Positions 1-9,151 are shown, numbered from the stretch's first letter. The stretch is 64,000 bases of DNA from Sphaerochaeta sp032144095 (GCF_032144095.1 NZ_JAVSNJ010000006.1:76174-140173); one strand, 5' to 3'. The notes: a model not told the origin generated them from the letters alone. Made by a program: numbers and translations.

Positions 1-252
1 ATCTCCATAGCCTTGATGTTCCCAACCTTCATCGTCAGTTTTTACGGGATGAACATTGAACTACCCTTCATGCATCAGGCCAATGCCTGGGTTTGGGCGC
101 TCTCCATCTGTGGTGTCAGCGCCTTTCTGGGCGGCTGGATGCTCTCTGATCGCCGAAACCAGCGACTCATCCAGAGGTCTGTGCAGTCCAACCGGCTTCT
201 TGAGAACAAACCCAAGAAAAAAAAGAGGAAAAAACGATCTCTTGCTGATTGA
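1..252 (+). CDS. corA: CorA-family Mg2+/Co2+ transporter, C-terminal fragment
   Basis: The reading frame is open from base 1, so the gene begins upstream of the window. What remains is the conserved C-terminal end of a CorA-type divalent cation channel: a transmembrane helix ending in the family signature YGMN, a short loop (NIELP), a second transmembrane helix, and a very basic cytoplasmic tail rich in Lys/Arg. In the family the GMN motif sits at the mouth of the pentameric pore and selects hydrated Mg2+. Family assignment is firm; metal specificity is not visible here. Confidence 0.88.
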   Translation: MSIALMFPTFIVSFYGMNIELPFMHQANAWVWALSICGVSAFLGGWMLSDRRNQRLIQRSVQSNRLLENKPKKKKRKKRSLAD

Positions 253-297
253 TTATCCTGCTTTTCCGGTGATACGATTGCGCACCTTTGGGAGAAT

Positions 298-939
298 ATG
301 ATGGATAGTATCGGGGAGATCTGCATCTCATTCAGTGGCACCTATGCAGGTGCCGGGATGGAAGAGCTTGCAGCACTGTATGATTTGATTGAAAAGCAGA
401 CCTCACAGTTCTGCAATGAGTTTTCCATAGCATGTGGGCCCGGGTGCGGGACCTGCTGCGAACACTTCATGCCAGACATCACGGATCTTGAGGCAAGGCT
501 GGTAGCAGCCTATCTGCTCTTGATCAAACGGGATGACCGCCTCATCGAGAGGCTGGTGGAGGAGCGGGACTCCACCACCGGGCCCTGTCCCCTCTATAGG
601 GCGGATTCACCCTATCACTGCAGCGTCTATCCTGCCCGTCCTCTGATCTGCAGGCTTTTTGGGGCCTGCGCAAATGGGGACAAGCAAGGCAACGCCATCT
701 TCCGACGTTGCCGCTACAATCTCGAGGAAACGATGCCTCTCGCCCTCCAGCTTGGCCCTGATGTTACGGTCATGCAGGACTACTCCTACGCCCTAAGAGG
801 CATCGACAGCTCAGGTGGTGATGGAGAGTTTCTCCCTAAGGCTATCTTGGCCCAGCTTGAGCAGCTGAGCTTTCTCATAGCCATGATAGAAACCGACAGG
901 TCCAATCCTGACGATACCCCAACACCCCAGGCCAGCTAA
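298..939 (+). CDS. YkgJ-type Cys-cluster (zinc/iron-chelating) protein
   Basis: 213 residues with a cysteine-cluster signature: CGPGCGTCC near residue 45, then CPLY, CSVYPARPLICRLFG and a final Cys near residue 140. This is the pattern of the YkgJ / 'zinc- or iron-chelating domain' family, thought to bind a metal or Fe-S centre; the biochemical role is not established. Two consecutive ATG codons open the frame and follow GGGAG, so translation is SD-led. The last 4 bp overlap the convergent methyltransferase gene. I see no signal peptide; likely cytoplasmic. Confidence 0.75.
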   Translation: MMDSIGEICISFSGTYAGAGMEELAALYDLIEKQTSQFCNEFSIACGPGCGTCCEHFMPDITDLEARLVAAYLLLIKRDDRLIERLVEERDSTTGPCPLYRADSPYHCSVYPARPLICRLFGACANGDKQGNAIFRRCRYNLEETMPLALQLGPDVTVMQDYSYALRGIDSSGGDGEFLPKAILAQLEQLSFLIAMIETDRSNPDDTPTPQAS

Positions 940-2162
940 CGAATTACCCTGATCAGAAAGCCATTGAGATATTCCGACTCGGGAAATGAGATGCGGATGG
1001 GATGGTCCTCTGCCTGACCCAGCGTTTTCAGGATCTGAATCTCCACCTTGGCATCCTGGGCACTCCAGGCAAGGATGGTCCTGAGCATCTCGCTGGAGAT
1101 GGCACCGGAACATGAGAAGGTCGCGATGATGCCTCCATCCTTGATCTTCTCCATAGCCAGGCGGTTCAGGTCCTTGTACGCCTTGGATGCGCTTTCGGCC
1201 TGGGCCTTGGTCTGGGCAAGCTTTGGTGGGTCGAGGATCATGACATCATACTTGTTGGCCTCGATGAGCCTCATCTGCCTGAATATGTCGGCCTTGATGA
1301 TGTTGACCCTGTCCCTGCTTTCAGCGGGTATGGAGCCTGCCTCCTGGTTGATGTGCACATGGGCAAGGCTCTGCTTGAGGGCAACTGCACTGCTGTCTAT
1401 CAGGTCGACCCATTTGGCACCGGCTTTCAGGGCATGGAGGGTGAAGGCCCCTGTGTAGGAACAGCCATCGAGCACCGTTGCATCCTTGCAGTATGGTTCG
1501 ATTGCCTTTCGGTTATCCCTCTGGTCGCAGTAGAAGCCGCTCTTCTGCCCCTTGCCAGGGATGACCTCGTACAACAGCCCGTCCTCACGGAACCTGATGG
1601 CATCGAGTTTCTTGCTCGGGGTGAAATAGGCACCATCCTGATAGAACAGCACCGTCTCGCTGAGGTGCTCGATCGCACAGAATGCGCTGTCGGTGGTGAC
1701 GATGATCATGGCAGGTTGCAAGAGTTTATCCAACGTGGCGACAATGATGTCCTTATGGTCCCAGGCTACCCGTGCACTGATGACAATGCGGATCAGTGTC
1801 CCATAGACATCGGCAACCAGGCCGGGGAGCATGTCCGCCTCGCCGAAGATGATGCGGAACGTCGTCGTAGGGGTTGCCTTGTCGGAAAAGAAGGCACTTC
1901 TGCGTAGCACGCTAGAGGTGATGGTCTTGGCCCACCACCTCTCGTCGATGGTCTCCTTTTCGTTCCAGCTGAGCAACCTGAGCGGAATATGGCTAGTAGG
2001 GTCGTACCAACCCCAGGCGATGAATGAGCCCTCTTGTGTGACTGTTTTTGCAACGCCTGTCTCCTCTTTGTTGAGTACAGAATCGATTGCACCGGAAAAA
2101 ACCCATGGATGATGGCGTAAAAGTTGTTTCTCTTTTCCATCCTTGATTGTAATGGTTTGCAT
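936..2162 (-). CDS. rlmI: Class I SAM-dependent 23S rRNA methyltransferase (RlmI/RlmK-like, PUA domain)
   Basis: 408 residues. The N-terminal ~75 residues look like a PUA RNA-binding domain (motif HPWVFSGAI), followed by the RlmI-type linker and a Rossmann methyltransferase domain with motif I around VLDGCSYTGAF and the catalytic-region motif ILDPPKL. In the family this enzyme makes m5C in 23S rRNA; the exact target base cannot be told here. I chose the ATG at 2162 rather than an upstream in-frame start at 2219. The homology begins at MQTITI, and a TTGACA/TACTGT promoter ends 6 nt before this ATG with no SD, suggesting a leaderless message. It is divergent from the HAD phosphatase gene. Confidence 0.85.
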   Translation of the reverse strand: MQTITIKDGKEKQLLRHHPWVFSGAIDSVLNKEETGVAKTVTQEGSFIAWGWYDPTSHIPLRLLSWNEKETIDERWWAKTITSSVLRRSAFFSDKATPTTTFRIIFGEADMLPGLVADVYGTLIRIVISARVAWDHKDIIVATLDKLLQPAMIIVTTDSAFCAIEHLSETVLFYQDGAYFTPSKKLDAIRFREDGLLYEVIPGKGQKSGFYCDQRDNRKAIEPYCKDATVLDGCSYTGAFTLHALKAGAKWVDLIDSSAVALKQSLAHVHINQEAGSIPAESRDRVNIIKADIFRQMRLIEANKYDVMILDPPKLAQTKAQAESASKAYKDLNRLAMEKIKDGGIIATFSCSGAISSEMLRTILAWSAQDAKVEIQILKTLGQAEDHPIRISFPESEYLNGFLIRVIR

Positions 2163-2168
2163 GGTATA

Positions 2169-2197
2169 ACAGTAGCTGAACCGCGAGGTTTTGTCAA
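2169..2197 (-). promoter_or_regulatory. Promoter of the rRNA methyltransferase gene, predicted leaderless
   Basis: On the minus strand a perfect TTGACA (-35, plus-strand 2192-2197) is followed after 17 bp by TACTGT (-10, 2169-2174). Only 6 nt separate the -10 from the ATG at 2162, and no SD lies between them. Confidence 0.6.
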
Positions 2198-2205
2198 AAC
2201 GTTTG

Positions 2206-2235
2206 TTGACTCGCCCCACTCAGATACCCGATACT
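2206..2235 (+). promoter_or_regulatory. Promoter of gph, predicted leaderless
   Basis: TTGACT at 2206-2211, 18 bp spacer, GATACT at 2230-2235, then 6 nt to the ATG at 2242. No SD is present. It lies back to back with the minus-strand promoter at 2169-2197. Confidence 0.5.
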
Positions 2236-2241
2236 ATGCCT

Positions 2242-2919
2242 ATGCAGAGAAAACCCGTGTTGGCCATCCTGTTCGATCTTGATGGAACGCTCGTTGATAC
2301 GATAGAAGATATAGCCGATGCCCTGAACAGGGCCCTGGCCATGGAAGGACTGGAAGCCCTGGATGTCGAGATGACAAAACGGGTGGTAGGCCGTGGTTTG
2401 AGAAATGCCCTTATAGGGGCGGTCCTCCTCAGGGGCGTACAGTTTTCGGAGGCGAAGATCGACCGGATGTATGCAGGCATGATGGAGTACTACCGAAGCC
2501 ACCACTGCATCAAGAGCAAGCCCTACGAAGGTATCACTGGCTTGTTGGAAAGGCTGGATGCAAGGCACATTCCTTTGGCAGTATTCTCCAACAAGGAGGA
2601 TGGGCTTACCGTCGATGTGGTGCGGACCCTGTTTCCCCAGATTGGCTTTGCATGGGTGAGGGGGATGCGCGATGGTTTTCCCCGCAAGCCCGACAGGGCA
2701 GGGATCCTCTATTTTTCCAAAAAAATAGGTCTGCCTGTTGAAAATTTGCTCTATGTAGGCGATTCTGAAGTTGACTATCAGACAGCGGAGAGTTCTGGCT
2801 GTCAACATATCCTGGTTTCGTGGGGTTTTAGGCCAAGGGAAGAACTTGCCGCACTCTCGGCATCTACCCTAGTGGATTCTGTGCAAGAACTGGAGGAAGC
2901 TATCAATGACGTACAATGA
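2242..2919 (+). CDS. gph: HAD-superfamily phosphatase, phosphoglycolate phosphatase-like
   Basis: 225 residues from ATG 2242 (an ATG two codons earlier, at 2236, is the alternative). HAD motif I FDLDGTLVDT gives the nucleophile Asp and the acid/base Asp; an alpha-helical cap follows. Motif II is near AVFSNK, motif III Lys lies in the PRKPDR region, and motif IV is YVGDSEVDY. This is the architecture of Gph/PGMB-type phosphatases acting on small phosphorylated metabolites; substrate is not provable from sequence. The stop overlaps the start of the downstream phosphohexomutase by 14 bp, so the two are probably cotranscribed. Confidence 0.82.
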   Translation: MQRKPVLAILFDLDGTLVDTIEDIADALNRALAMEGLEALDVEMTKRVVGRGLRNALIGAVLLRGVQFSEAKIDRMYAGMMEYYRSHHCIKSKPYEGITGLLERLDARHIPLAVFSNKEDGLTVDVVRTLFPQIGFAWVRGMRDGFPRKPDRAGILYFSKKIGLPVENLLYVGDSEVDYQTAESSGCQHILVSWGFRPREELAALSASTLVDSVQELEEAINDVQ

Positions 2920-4606
2920 AAAAGATCTGAGAAACAAGGCAGAAGCCTATATCCAAGCTGAACAGGAACCCCTTTTTCGCGATGAAGTAGTACAGGCCCT
3001 TGAAAAAGAGCAATGGGACGACCTCTACGACCGCTTCTATACAAGCCTATCCTTCGGGACTGCTGGGCTGAGGGGAGTCCTCGGTGGGGGAACCAACCGG
3101 ATGAACTCCTTCATTGTCCGCAAGGTCACCCAGGGGTTGAGTGACTACCTCAACGAAGAGTCCAAAAACCCCTCAGTAGCCATTGCCTATGATAGCCGCC
3201 ACTTCAGCGAAAAGTTTGCCATGGAAGCGTCGCTGGTGCTCGCTGCCAACGGGATATCGGTTTTCCTTTACTCTACCTTGCATCCGGTGCCGATGCTCAG
3301 CTTTGCAGTGCGCTATCTGAAGACCACCGCAGGCATCGTCATCACCGCAAGCCATAACCCTTCCCAGTACAATGGGTACAAGGTCTACTGGCGCTCCGGT
3401 GGCCAGGTTACCCCTCCCCATGACTTCAGCATCGCCGAGCGTGCAAACTCCGTGAAGGCTGAAGAGATCCAGAGCATAAGCGAACAGAGTGCCCGTTCCA
3501 AGGGGCTTCTGGTCCCTGTCCCTGACAAGGTCGACCAGGCCTACTACGAGATGGTCCTCTCTTCCCTGAGAAGGCCCTCACTGGTCTATGGCAGTCCCAT
3601 AACCGTGGCCTACACCCCTCTGCATGGAACAGGCAATGTGCCGGTTCGCCATCTGTTGGAGGAGGTCGGCATCAACTGTGTGGTGGTCAAGGAGCAGGAG
3701 GAGCCCGACGGCGCATTCCCCACAGTGACCCTTCCCAATCCTGAAAGTGCACAGGCGATGGAGAGGGTCCTCTCCCTGGCGGTAGAGAGCAAGGCCGATA
3801 TTGTGCTGGGCACCGACCCCGATGCTGACCGGTTGGGCATTGCAATTCCCCTTTCCCCTGCAAAGGATACCTACCAGCTGCTCAGCGGCAACCAGATAGC
3901 GGTCCTGCTTTGCGACTACCTCATACACGCCTCGAAAGATACCAGGACCCCTGTCTGCGTAAAAAGCCTGGTCACCACTGACCTGGTCAGGGATATAACC
4001 GAAAAGCATGGTGGCAGGTGCAAGGATGTGCTCACTGGCTTCAAGTATATCGCTGAGGAGATAGCGGCACTGGAGAGGGATGAGGGGCAGAAGGAGTACT
4101 TCCTCTTTGGTTGTGAAGAGAGCTATGGCTATCTCACCGTCTCCTCTGTAAGGGACAAGGACGCCGTAAGTTCAGCCATGGTTGCCGTGGAGATGATGAG
4201 CTATTACGCCACCCAAGGCATTTCCTTGCAACAGCGCCTGGATGCAATCTACGAGGAGTATGGCTTCAGTACCGAGATAGTATTCTCACGGGACTATGAA
4301 GGGTCGGCGGGAAAGAAGAAGATGGCCCTCATCATGGAGAACTTGAGAAACCTCAAGGAAGGGGATATGCTGGCAGGAAAGGCCATTGTTGCCACCAAGG
4401 ACCTCCTTGCAGGCAAGGATACTGGCTATCCATCCGCGGATGTGCTGATCATGCACTTTTCCTCAGGAGAGAAACTGGTGGTTCGCCCCAGCGGTACCGA
4501 ACCAAAGATCAAATACTACCTGTTTGTCAAAGCGACAGGACAGGGTAGGCAGGCCCTTCAGCAATCGCTTCCTGGTCTCATCGAACTGTTTAAGGCGGCA
4601 TTATAG
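2906..4606 (+). CDS. pgcA: Phosphoglucomutase/phosphomannomutase (alpha-D-phosphohexomutase)
   Basis: 566 residues, the length of PgcA-type phosphoglucomutases. All four family landmarks are visible: catalytic phosphoserine loop ITASHNPSQYNGYK, metal-binding loop GTDPDADRLG, sugar-binding loop GCEESYGY, and phosphate-binding loop RPSGTEPKIKYY near the C-terminus. It interconverts hexose 1- and 6-phosphates, linking glycolysis to polysaccharide and nucleotide-sugar synthesis. The start codon lies inside the 3' end of gph and the stop overlaps the next gene by one base, indicating a translationally coupled operon. Preference for glucose versus mannose cannot be decided. Confidence 0.93.
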   Translation: MTYNEKDLRNKAEAYIQAEQEPLFRDEVVQALEKEQWDDLYDRFYTSLSFGTAGLRGVLGGGTNRMNSFIVRKVTQGLSDYLNEESKNPSVAIAYDSRHFSEKFAMEASLVLAANGISVFLYSTLHPVPMLSFAVRYLKTTAGIVITASHNPSQYNGYKVYWRSGGQVTPPHDFSIAERANSVKAEEIQSISEQSARSKGLLVPVPDKVDQAYYEMVLSSLRRPSLVYGSPITVAYTPLHGTGNVPVRHLLEEVGINCVVVKEQEEPDGAFPTVTLPNPESAQAMERVLSLAVESKADIVLGTDPDADRLGIAIPLSPAKDTYQLLSGNQIAVLLCDYLIHASKDTRTPVCVKSLVTTDLVRDITEKHGGRCKDVLTGFKYIAEEIAALERDEGQKEYFLFGCEESYGYLTVSSVRDKDAVSSAMVAVEMMSYYATQGISLQQRLDAIYEEYGFSTEIVFSRDYEGSAGKKKMALIMENLRNLKEGDMLAGKAIVATKDLLAGKDTGYPSADVLIMHFSSGEKLVVRPSGTEPKIKYYLFVKATGQGRQALQQSLPGLIELFKAAL

Positions 4607-5385
4607 TGATTACCTGTTACGCATTGTTACGAAAGGTTGGTTCCAATCTCTACCTCAGCCCCTATCTGGATCCTGAAAAGGTCGCCCTGATGGAGAAAGA
4701 TACCTCTGTGGTGCTCAAAAGCAGCGGCATGCTTACCAAGGCCCAGAAGGATGAGGCTTCCTTCTCCCTCTATAGCGCCATCGATTTCTCGGTTGACCGG
4801 TGGATCCAGGACAAGCAGTATATCCCGAGGCTCCTGATCTGTGCCGTGGTTTTCATGGTGACCTACTTCTTCATGTCCCTTGCCATCCGCGACCCCATCC
4901 CGATGGTGGACGAGACGCTTGGCAGCACAGGGCTGACCATCTTTTGCTGGGTCATGCTGGCCAAGCGGGATACCCGGTCGTCCTTGGCCCTGGAGAGAAG
5001 GTATGAGCTCAAGGGTGCAGCCGGAAGCCCCGATTACCAACAGCAGGAAGAGCTTTTTGCCCTTGAGACCTTCCTGCAGGATATTGCTAGCCTTGACCTG
5101 CATGATGTGTGCGATACCCTCTGTCTCGTTACCAAGGAGCCTTTTGTCCTGCTTTCCGACGATCAGAAAGGCCCTTGGGCAAAAGAATTCCTTGAGCTGT
5201 TGGAGCTGCACCTGAAGATCAGGCAGGGAAACCTCTGGCGCTACTACCGAAACCTCCGCTCGGTGAGGGCCTCCGGCAGAGCCCACATCAAGCTCTCCCA
5301 ACGGCTTTTTCATCTTGCCATGCAACAAAAGCTGGACCTGCCTTTGCTCGCCCTTGTGGTCGCCCTTTCCGAACAGGCCGGCTGA
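4606..5385 (+). CDS. Uncharacterised protein with two transmembrane helices
   Basis: 259 residues from a GTG that overlaps the mutase stop codon by one base. I do not recognise a family. The N-terminal ~70 residues are soluble. Two hydrophobic helices follow at about residues 74-94 and 104-119, then a predominantly alpha-helical, charged C-terminal domain of ~135 residues. There is no signal peptide or lipobox, so it is probably an inner-membrane protein with both large domains in the cytoplasm. It is cotranscribed between the phosphohexomutase and comEC genes. Codon use resembles its neighbours and no motif suggests an enzyme. Confidence 0.65.
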   Translation: MITCYALLRKVGSNLYLSPYLDPEKVALMEKDTSVVLKSSGMLTKAQKDEASFSLYSAIDFSVDRWIQDKQYIPRLLICAVVFMVTYFFMSLAIRDPIPMVDETLGSTGLTIFCWVMLAKRDTRSSLALERRYELKGAAGSPDYQQQEELFALETFLQDIASLDLHDVCDTLCLVTKEPFVLLSDDQKGPWAKEFLELLELHLKIRQGNLWRYYRNLRSVRASGRAHIKLSQRLFHLAMQQKLDLPLLALVVALSEQAG

Positions 5386-5417
5386 AGCAAGGTGGATACG
5401 GCCCCACCTTAAGGGGC

Positions 5418-6848
5418 ATGCGTGGAAGTTTTTGGGTGCGCCTCTCGATTGTTGTGGGCGTGCCCCTTCTTTTCTTTCTTTCCTCCCAAGGCAGTGTGCT
5501 TCTTGACTATCCTCTTGCCACAGCTTCTCTGCTCTGTGTCGTTGCCTCCCTGTCCTTGCTTTTTGCACAGGGCCTCAAGAAAACCATCGTCACCCTCACT
5601 ACCCTCTGTTTCTTCTGCTATGCCCTGTTTGGGTGGGCTACCCATGCCAACAGGGTGGAGATGGCTTTTGTCGATGACCGAATAGCCTCTGTAAGCGGCA
5701 CGCTCTGTGAGGACTCCCTGCTTTGCGAAAGTGGGAAGCAACTGTTGCGTCTCCAACTCTCCAGCTGTGGAACCAGCGATAGTGCCCAGGGCAGCGCCAG
5801 GGGCATATTGCCCTGTCTGGCCAAGGTGGATGAGGTTCTGGTAAGTGGCAGTAGGGTATACCTCAGAGGCAAACTCTCCCCAGAGGGAACTCTTTTCCTT
5901 GCCGATTCTCTGCAGACTCTCTCCATTAGCCGTGCTCGGATCTTCAGAAGAAAGGCGCTTTCCCTGGTGGAGAGGCGCTTCTATGCACTCCTTCCTGAAG
6001 CGGAGAGCCGCTCTCTTGCCCTGATGCTCTTGTTGGGCAGGAGCACAGATGCCGCATTCCCGCTCAAACAGATGAGCCTGGCCAGCGGTTGTGCACACAC
6101 CCTTGCCCTGTCGGGGATGCACCTGCAGTTTTTCATCGGAGTGCTCTTTTTCCTGCTTTCCCCTCTCCTCGGCAAGAGAAGGGCTAGGGCGGTATCGGTC
6201 TGCCTGCCCTTGCTCTATGTGGTGCTTGCCGGTCCCAAACCCTCCTTGGTTCGGGCGATGGGGATGGCCCTCTTCTCCCTTGTCCTTACAGGACCCCTCT
6301 CCAGCCACTACGGCTACCTCGCCACTGCCTGCATCCAGACCTTCCTCTTCCCCTCGGCCCTATCAAGCATGGGCAGCCTGTTCAGCTATGCAGCCTATGG
6401 TGGTTTGCTCTGCAACAAGCTCTTTTCCTTCTATCGGCCCAAGCTCCTCGAACCTTTGCTCGCCTCCTCATATGCTGTGCTCTTTACCGCCTTGCCTACC
6501 CTGACAGCATGGGGAAGCTGGCAGATGACGGGTATCCTCATCGCCCCCATTGCTTCCACGCTCATATTCTGGACCATGGCCTGCTCGGTCCTGGCATTCC
6601 TGTTTGGTTCCCCTGCTGCCTTTGCCTTGGCCATCCTGTACCGGGCTCTGGTCTCTCTTTTCGCCTTTGGAGGTTCCCTTTTCGAAGGGGGGTTCACCCT
6701 CGGGGATTTTGTTGCCTTCCTCTGTGTTGTGTTGACCTGCCTTGCCTCTATTGGCTATGCTGAACGGGCTTTGCAAAAACGAAGGAGAGACTCCTATGAG
6801 CTGGAAGTTCGCATACGATTCACCAAAGGCAATAACACGACTGCTTGA
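5418..6848 (+). CDS. comEC: ComEC/Rec2-type DNA-uptake channel protein lacking the metallo-beta-lactamase domain
   Basis: 476 residues. Two N-terminal membrane helices are followed by a soluble stretch of about residues 75-180 that resembles the OB-like DUF4131 region. A polytopic 'Competence' domain then follows, containing the family hallmark HTLALSGMHL. In transformable bacteria ComEC carries single-stranded DNA across the inner membrane. Full-length ComEC is usually 700-800 residues with a C-terminal metallo-beta-lactamase domain. Here the protein ends after the membrane domain and the ksgA start lies inside its 3' end, so the short form looks native rather than broken. Whether the cell is transformable is unknown. 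Confidence 0.82.
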   Translation: MRGSFWVRLSIVVGVPLLFFLSSQGSVLLDYPLATASLLCVVASLSLLFAQGLKKTIVTLTTLCFFCYALFGWATHANRVEMAFVDDRIASVSGTLCEDSLLCESGKQLLRLQLSSCGTSDSAQGSARGILPCLAKVDEVLVSGSRVYLRGKLSPEGTLFLADSLQTLSISRARIFRRKALSLVERRFYALLPEAESRSLALMLLLGRSTDAAFPLKQMSLASGCAHTLALSGMHLQFFIGVLFFLLSPLLGKRRARAVSVCLPLLYVVLAGPKPSLVRAMGMALFSLVLTGPLSSHYGYLATACIQTFLFPSALSSMGSLFSYAAYGGLLCNKLFSFYRPKLLEPLLASSYAVLFTALPTLTAWGSWQMTGILIAPIASTLIFWTMACSVLAFLFGSPAAFALAILYRALVSLFAFGGSLFEGGFTLGDFVAFLCVVLTCLASIGYAERALQKRRRDSYELEVRIRFTKGNNTTA

Positions 6849-7665
6849 TGCAGAAGGGTTGTCCATGAGCAAGAAATTTGGGCAGAACTTCTTGCTCAGC
6901 CGCCATATTCGGGAAAATATTGTCAATGAGCTCTCCCTCGAGCCCCAGATGAAGGTGTGGGAGGTTGGCCCTGGCATCGGTTCGTTGACAGCCAATATCC
7001 TGGAGACAGGCTGTGCCGTCACCGCCTTTGAGATCGACCATGGTTTTTGCAGGATCCTGAGCACCCAGGCCTTTGTTGATGACGAGAATTTCCGCCTTGT
7101 TGAGGGCGATGCCCTGAAGACCTGGGAGAAGATTTTTCGGTCTGAAGGGACACCCGACCGGATTTGTGGCAACCTGCCCTACAATGTCGGCTCCATTGTC
7201 ATCGCAAAATTGCTGGAAAACGAATGCCTACCTGAGAAAATGGTCTATACCCTGCAAAAGGAGGTAGCTGACCGCCTCTCTGCCTCCCCCGGCGAGAAAG
7301 CCTGGTCCTCCTTCTCCCTGCTTGCCCAGATGGACTATACGGTCAAGACAGCCTTTACCATCAGCAGCAGCTGCTTCTACCCTGAACCCAATGTCTCCAG
7401 CAGTGTCATCACCATGGTCAAGCGTGAACAGCCTCTGGTTGACAAGGCCATTCGGGCAGTCTTTCTTTCTGTAGTGCGGGACCTCTTCTCGCAAAAGCGC
7501 AAGACGATAAAGAACAATCTCCTCAGCGGGAATGTCGGTGCCCGATTTGGGAAGGATGGGGTAGCTTCCATCCTGGAAAAGAGCGGTGTCGATCCCGGAA
7601 AGCGAGCAGAACAGCTCTCCTGGGAACACTTCATATCGATCAGTGAGGCTGTTTCCAGCTGCTGA
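6796..7665 (+). CDS. ksgA: 16S rRNA (adenine1518/1519-N6) dimethyltransferase
   Basis: 289 residues. The start at ATG 6796 is set by AAGGAGAG just upstream and by homology beginning near the KKFGQNFL motif typical of KsgA. SAM-binding motif I is EVGPGIGSLT, the acidic loop is FEIDHG, and the catalytic target-base motif is NLPYNV. It dimethylates two adjacent adenosines in the 3' hairpin of 16S rRNA during 30S maturation. The gene begins inside comEC (53 bp overlap) and converges with the MATE gene, overlapping it by 26 bp. Confidence 0.95.
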   Translation: MSWKFAYDSPKAITRLLDAEGLSMSKKFGQNFLLSRHIRENIVNELSLEPQMKVWEVGPGIGSLTANILETGCAVTAFEIDHGFCRILSTQAFVDDENFRLVEGDALKTWEKIFRSEGTPDRICGNLPYNVGSIVIAKLLENECLPEKMVYTLQKEVADRLSASPGEKAWSSFSLLAQMDYTVKTAFTISSSCFYPEPNVSSSVITMVKREQPLVDKAIRAVFLSVVRDLFSQKRKTIKNNLLSGNVGARFGKDGVASILEKSGVDPGKRAEQLSWEHFISISEAVSSC

Positions 7666-9037
7666 GCCAGGAGCCCTTGCGATAGCTGAACAGACAGATT
7701 ATGCCTCTGAGCACCAGGTCACTCATCATGGGTATCCAGACAGCCTGAAGCCCTAGGCTTGTGGTGCTGAGCAGCAACCAGGCCAAAGGCAGGCGCAGGA
7801 CCCACATCCCCGCAAGGGAGATGAGAAATGGGCCCTTGGTGTCGCCACCACCTCTCATTACCCCAAAGACCAGGATGGAAAGGCCGAAGGCAGGCTGTGC
7901 AAAGGCCTCGATGCGCAACACCTTTGCTCCCAGGAGTATGACACCCATCTCACGGGTGAAGAAGCTCATCAGGACAGGGGCGGCAAGGTAGAGTACCAGG
8001 CCCATGACGCTCATCATCACTGTTCCCCAGAGGACACAGATGTCTGCATAGTTCTTTGCAAGGACCTTGTCATCCCTACCCAGGGATTGTGCCACCAACG
8101 TGGTGGCAGCGGTGGAGAAGCCTGAGGCTGGAAGGTAGGTTATCGACTCTGCAGAGATCGCCAGGAAGTGGGCTGCCAAGGCCGTGGTGCCCAGGGTTCC
8201 CACCATCTTGGTGAGCATGATCTGTCCAAAGGAGAGGGTTGACCGCTCAAGGGCTACAGGAAGAGCCAACCTCAATGCCTGCTTCTGGATCTGTCCATCA
8301 AATTTCCATCTCTGCCTGAACGTGATCCTGATGGGGTGGTCTCCCCTGAAAAGCAGGCGAAGCAACAAAACCGATGTCAGGCTGCAGGCCAGTGTTGTTG
8401 CCAAGGCAGCCCCTTGAACCCCCAGACCAAGGCCAGGGAGGGTGACCGGTCCGATGGTGATGGCGGGGAATATGAAGAAGAGGTTGAAAAGGATGTTGGT
8501 CACATTGTTGAAGGCATTGAGGTAGAGGGGCCTTTTTGTGTCCCCGCTCAGGCGCAACAGGCCGCTGATGGTGATCATCAGCAGGTTGGGGATATAGCCG
8601 ATGGCAATCATCAGCAGATATTGGTAGGCCAAGGGTTGTACTGCCACCTCAGAGCCCATCCACTGGGGGAGAAATCGTGCAACCTGGGAAAAGAGCAGGG
8701 TGAGGACCGACCCAAAGATGAGGGAGGCCATCAGTGCCTGCCGCACCACCAGCTTGGCCCGGTCCTTTTTCCCGGCACCAAGGAACCTCGCCATAAGGAC
8801 GCCGAAACCGAGGGCAAGGGCGTTCATCCACCCGTTCACCAACCATATGGTCGAGCTGGTAACAGAGATTGCAGCTGTGGCCTGAGCCCCAAGCGAGCCT
8901 ACCATGGCAGAGTCGGCGAAGGTAACGGTCACCTGCAGTATCTGTTCGACGATGGTCGGCCAGGCCAGGGCCCAGATAATGGCCCTCGGCGAAAGGGTAG
9001 TGTCAAACAGGTCGAGGTGTTTTGGGGAAATGCCCAT
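7640..9037 (-). CDS. MATE-family multidrug/sodium antiporter (first of two)
   Basis: 465 residues with twelve hydrophobic segments in two homologous halves. The N-terminal helix carries the MATE-like pattern PTIVEQILQVTVTFADSAMVG. Such exporters move cationic drugs or metabolites outward in exchange for Na+ or H+ at the inner membrane. The start is preceded by AAGGAGCC. It lies downstream of pta on the same strand but is separated from it by a strong hairpin, and its 3' end overlaps ksgA tail to tail. A second MATE gene lies at 23.1-24.5 kb; substrate is unknown for both. Confidence 0.9.
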   Translation of the reverse strand: MGISPKHLDLFDTTLSPRAIIWALAWPTIVEQILQVTVTFADSAMVGSLGAQATAAISVTSSTIWLVNGWMNALALGFGVLMARFLGAGKKDRAKLVVRQALMASLIFGSVLTLLFSQVARFLPQWMGSEVAVQPLAYQYLLMIAIGYIPNLLMITISGLLRLSGDTKRPLYLNAFNNVTNILFNLFFIFPAITIGPVTLPGLGLGVQGAALATTLACSLTSVLLLRLLFRGDHPIRITFRQRWKFDGQIQKQALRLALPVALERSTLSFGQIMLTKMVGTLGTTALAAHFLAISAESITYLPASGFSTAATTLVAQSLGRDDKVLAKNYADICVLWGTVMMSVMGLVLYLAAPVLMSFFTREMGVILLGAKVLRIEAFAQPAFGLSILVFGVMRGGGDTKGPFLISLAGMWVLRLPLAWLLLSTTSLGLQAVWIPMMSDLVLRGIICLFSYRKGSWLSSWKQPH

Positions 9038-9102
9038 CGTGAAGGCTCCTTGAGGGTGTGCTCATACTACCAAATACCAGATGGAGAGACAATCAGACAG
9101 AA

Positions 9103-9128
9103 ACAGGGCCAGCATGAACTGGCCCTGT
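9103..9128 (-). terminator. Hairpin downstream of pta
   Basis: A perfect 10-bp stem (9103-9112 paired with 9119-9128) with a 6-nt loop, starting 24 bp past the pta stop on the minus strand. It lacks a clean U-run, so it may be a weak terminator or a 3'-end stabiliser between pta and the MATE gene. Confidence 0.6.
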
Positions 9129-9151
9129 CCACAAGAGAATCCTTGGATTCT

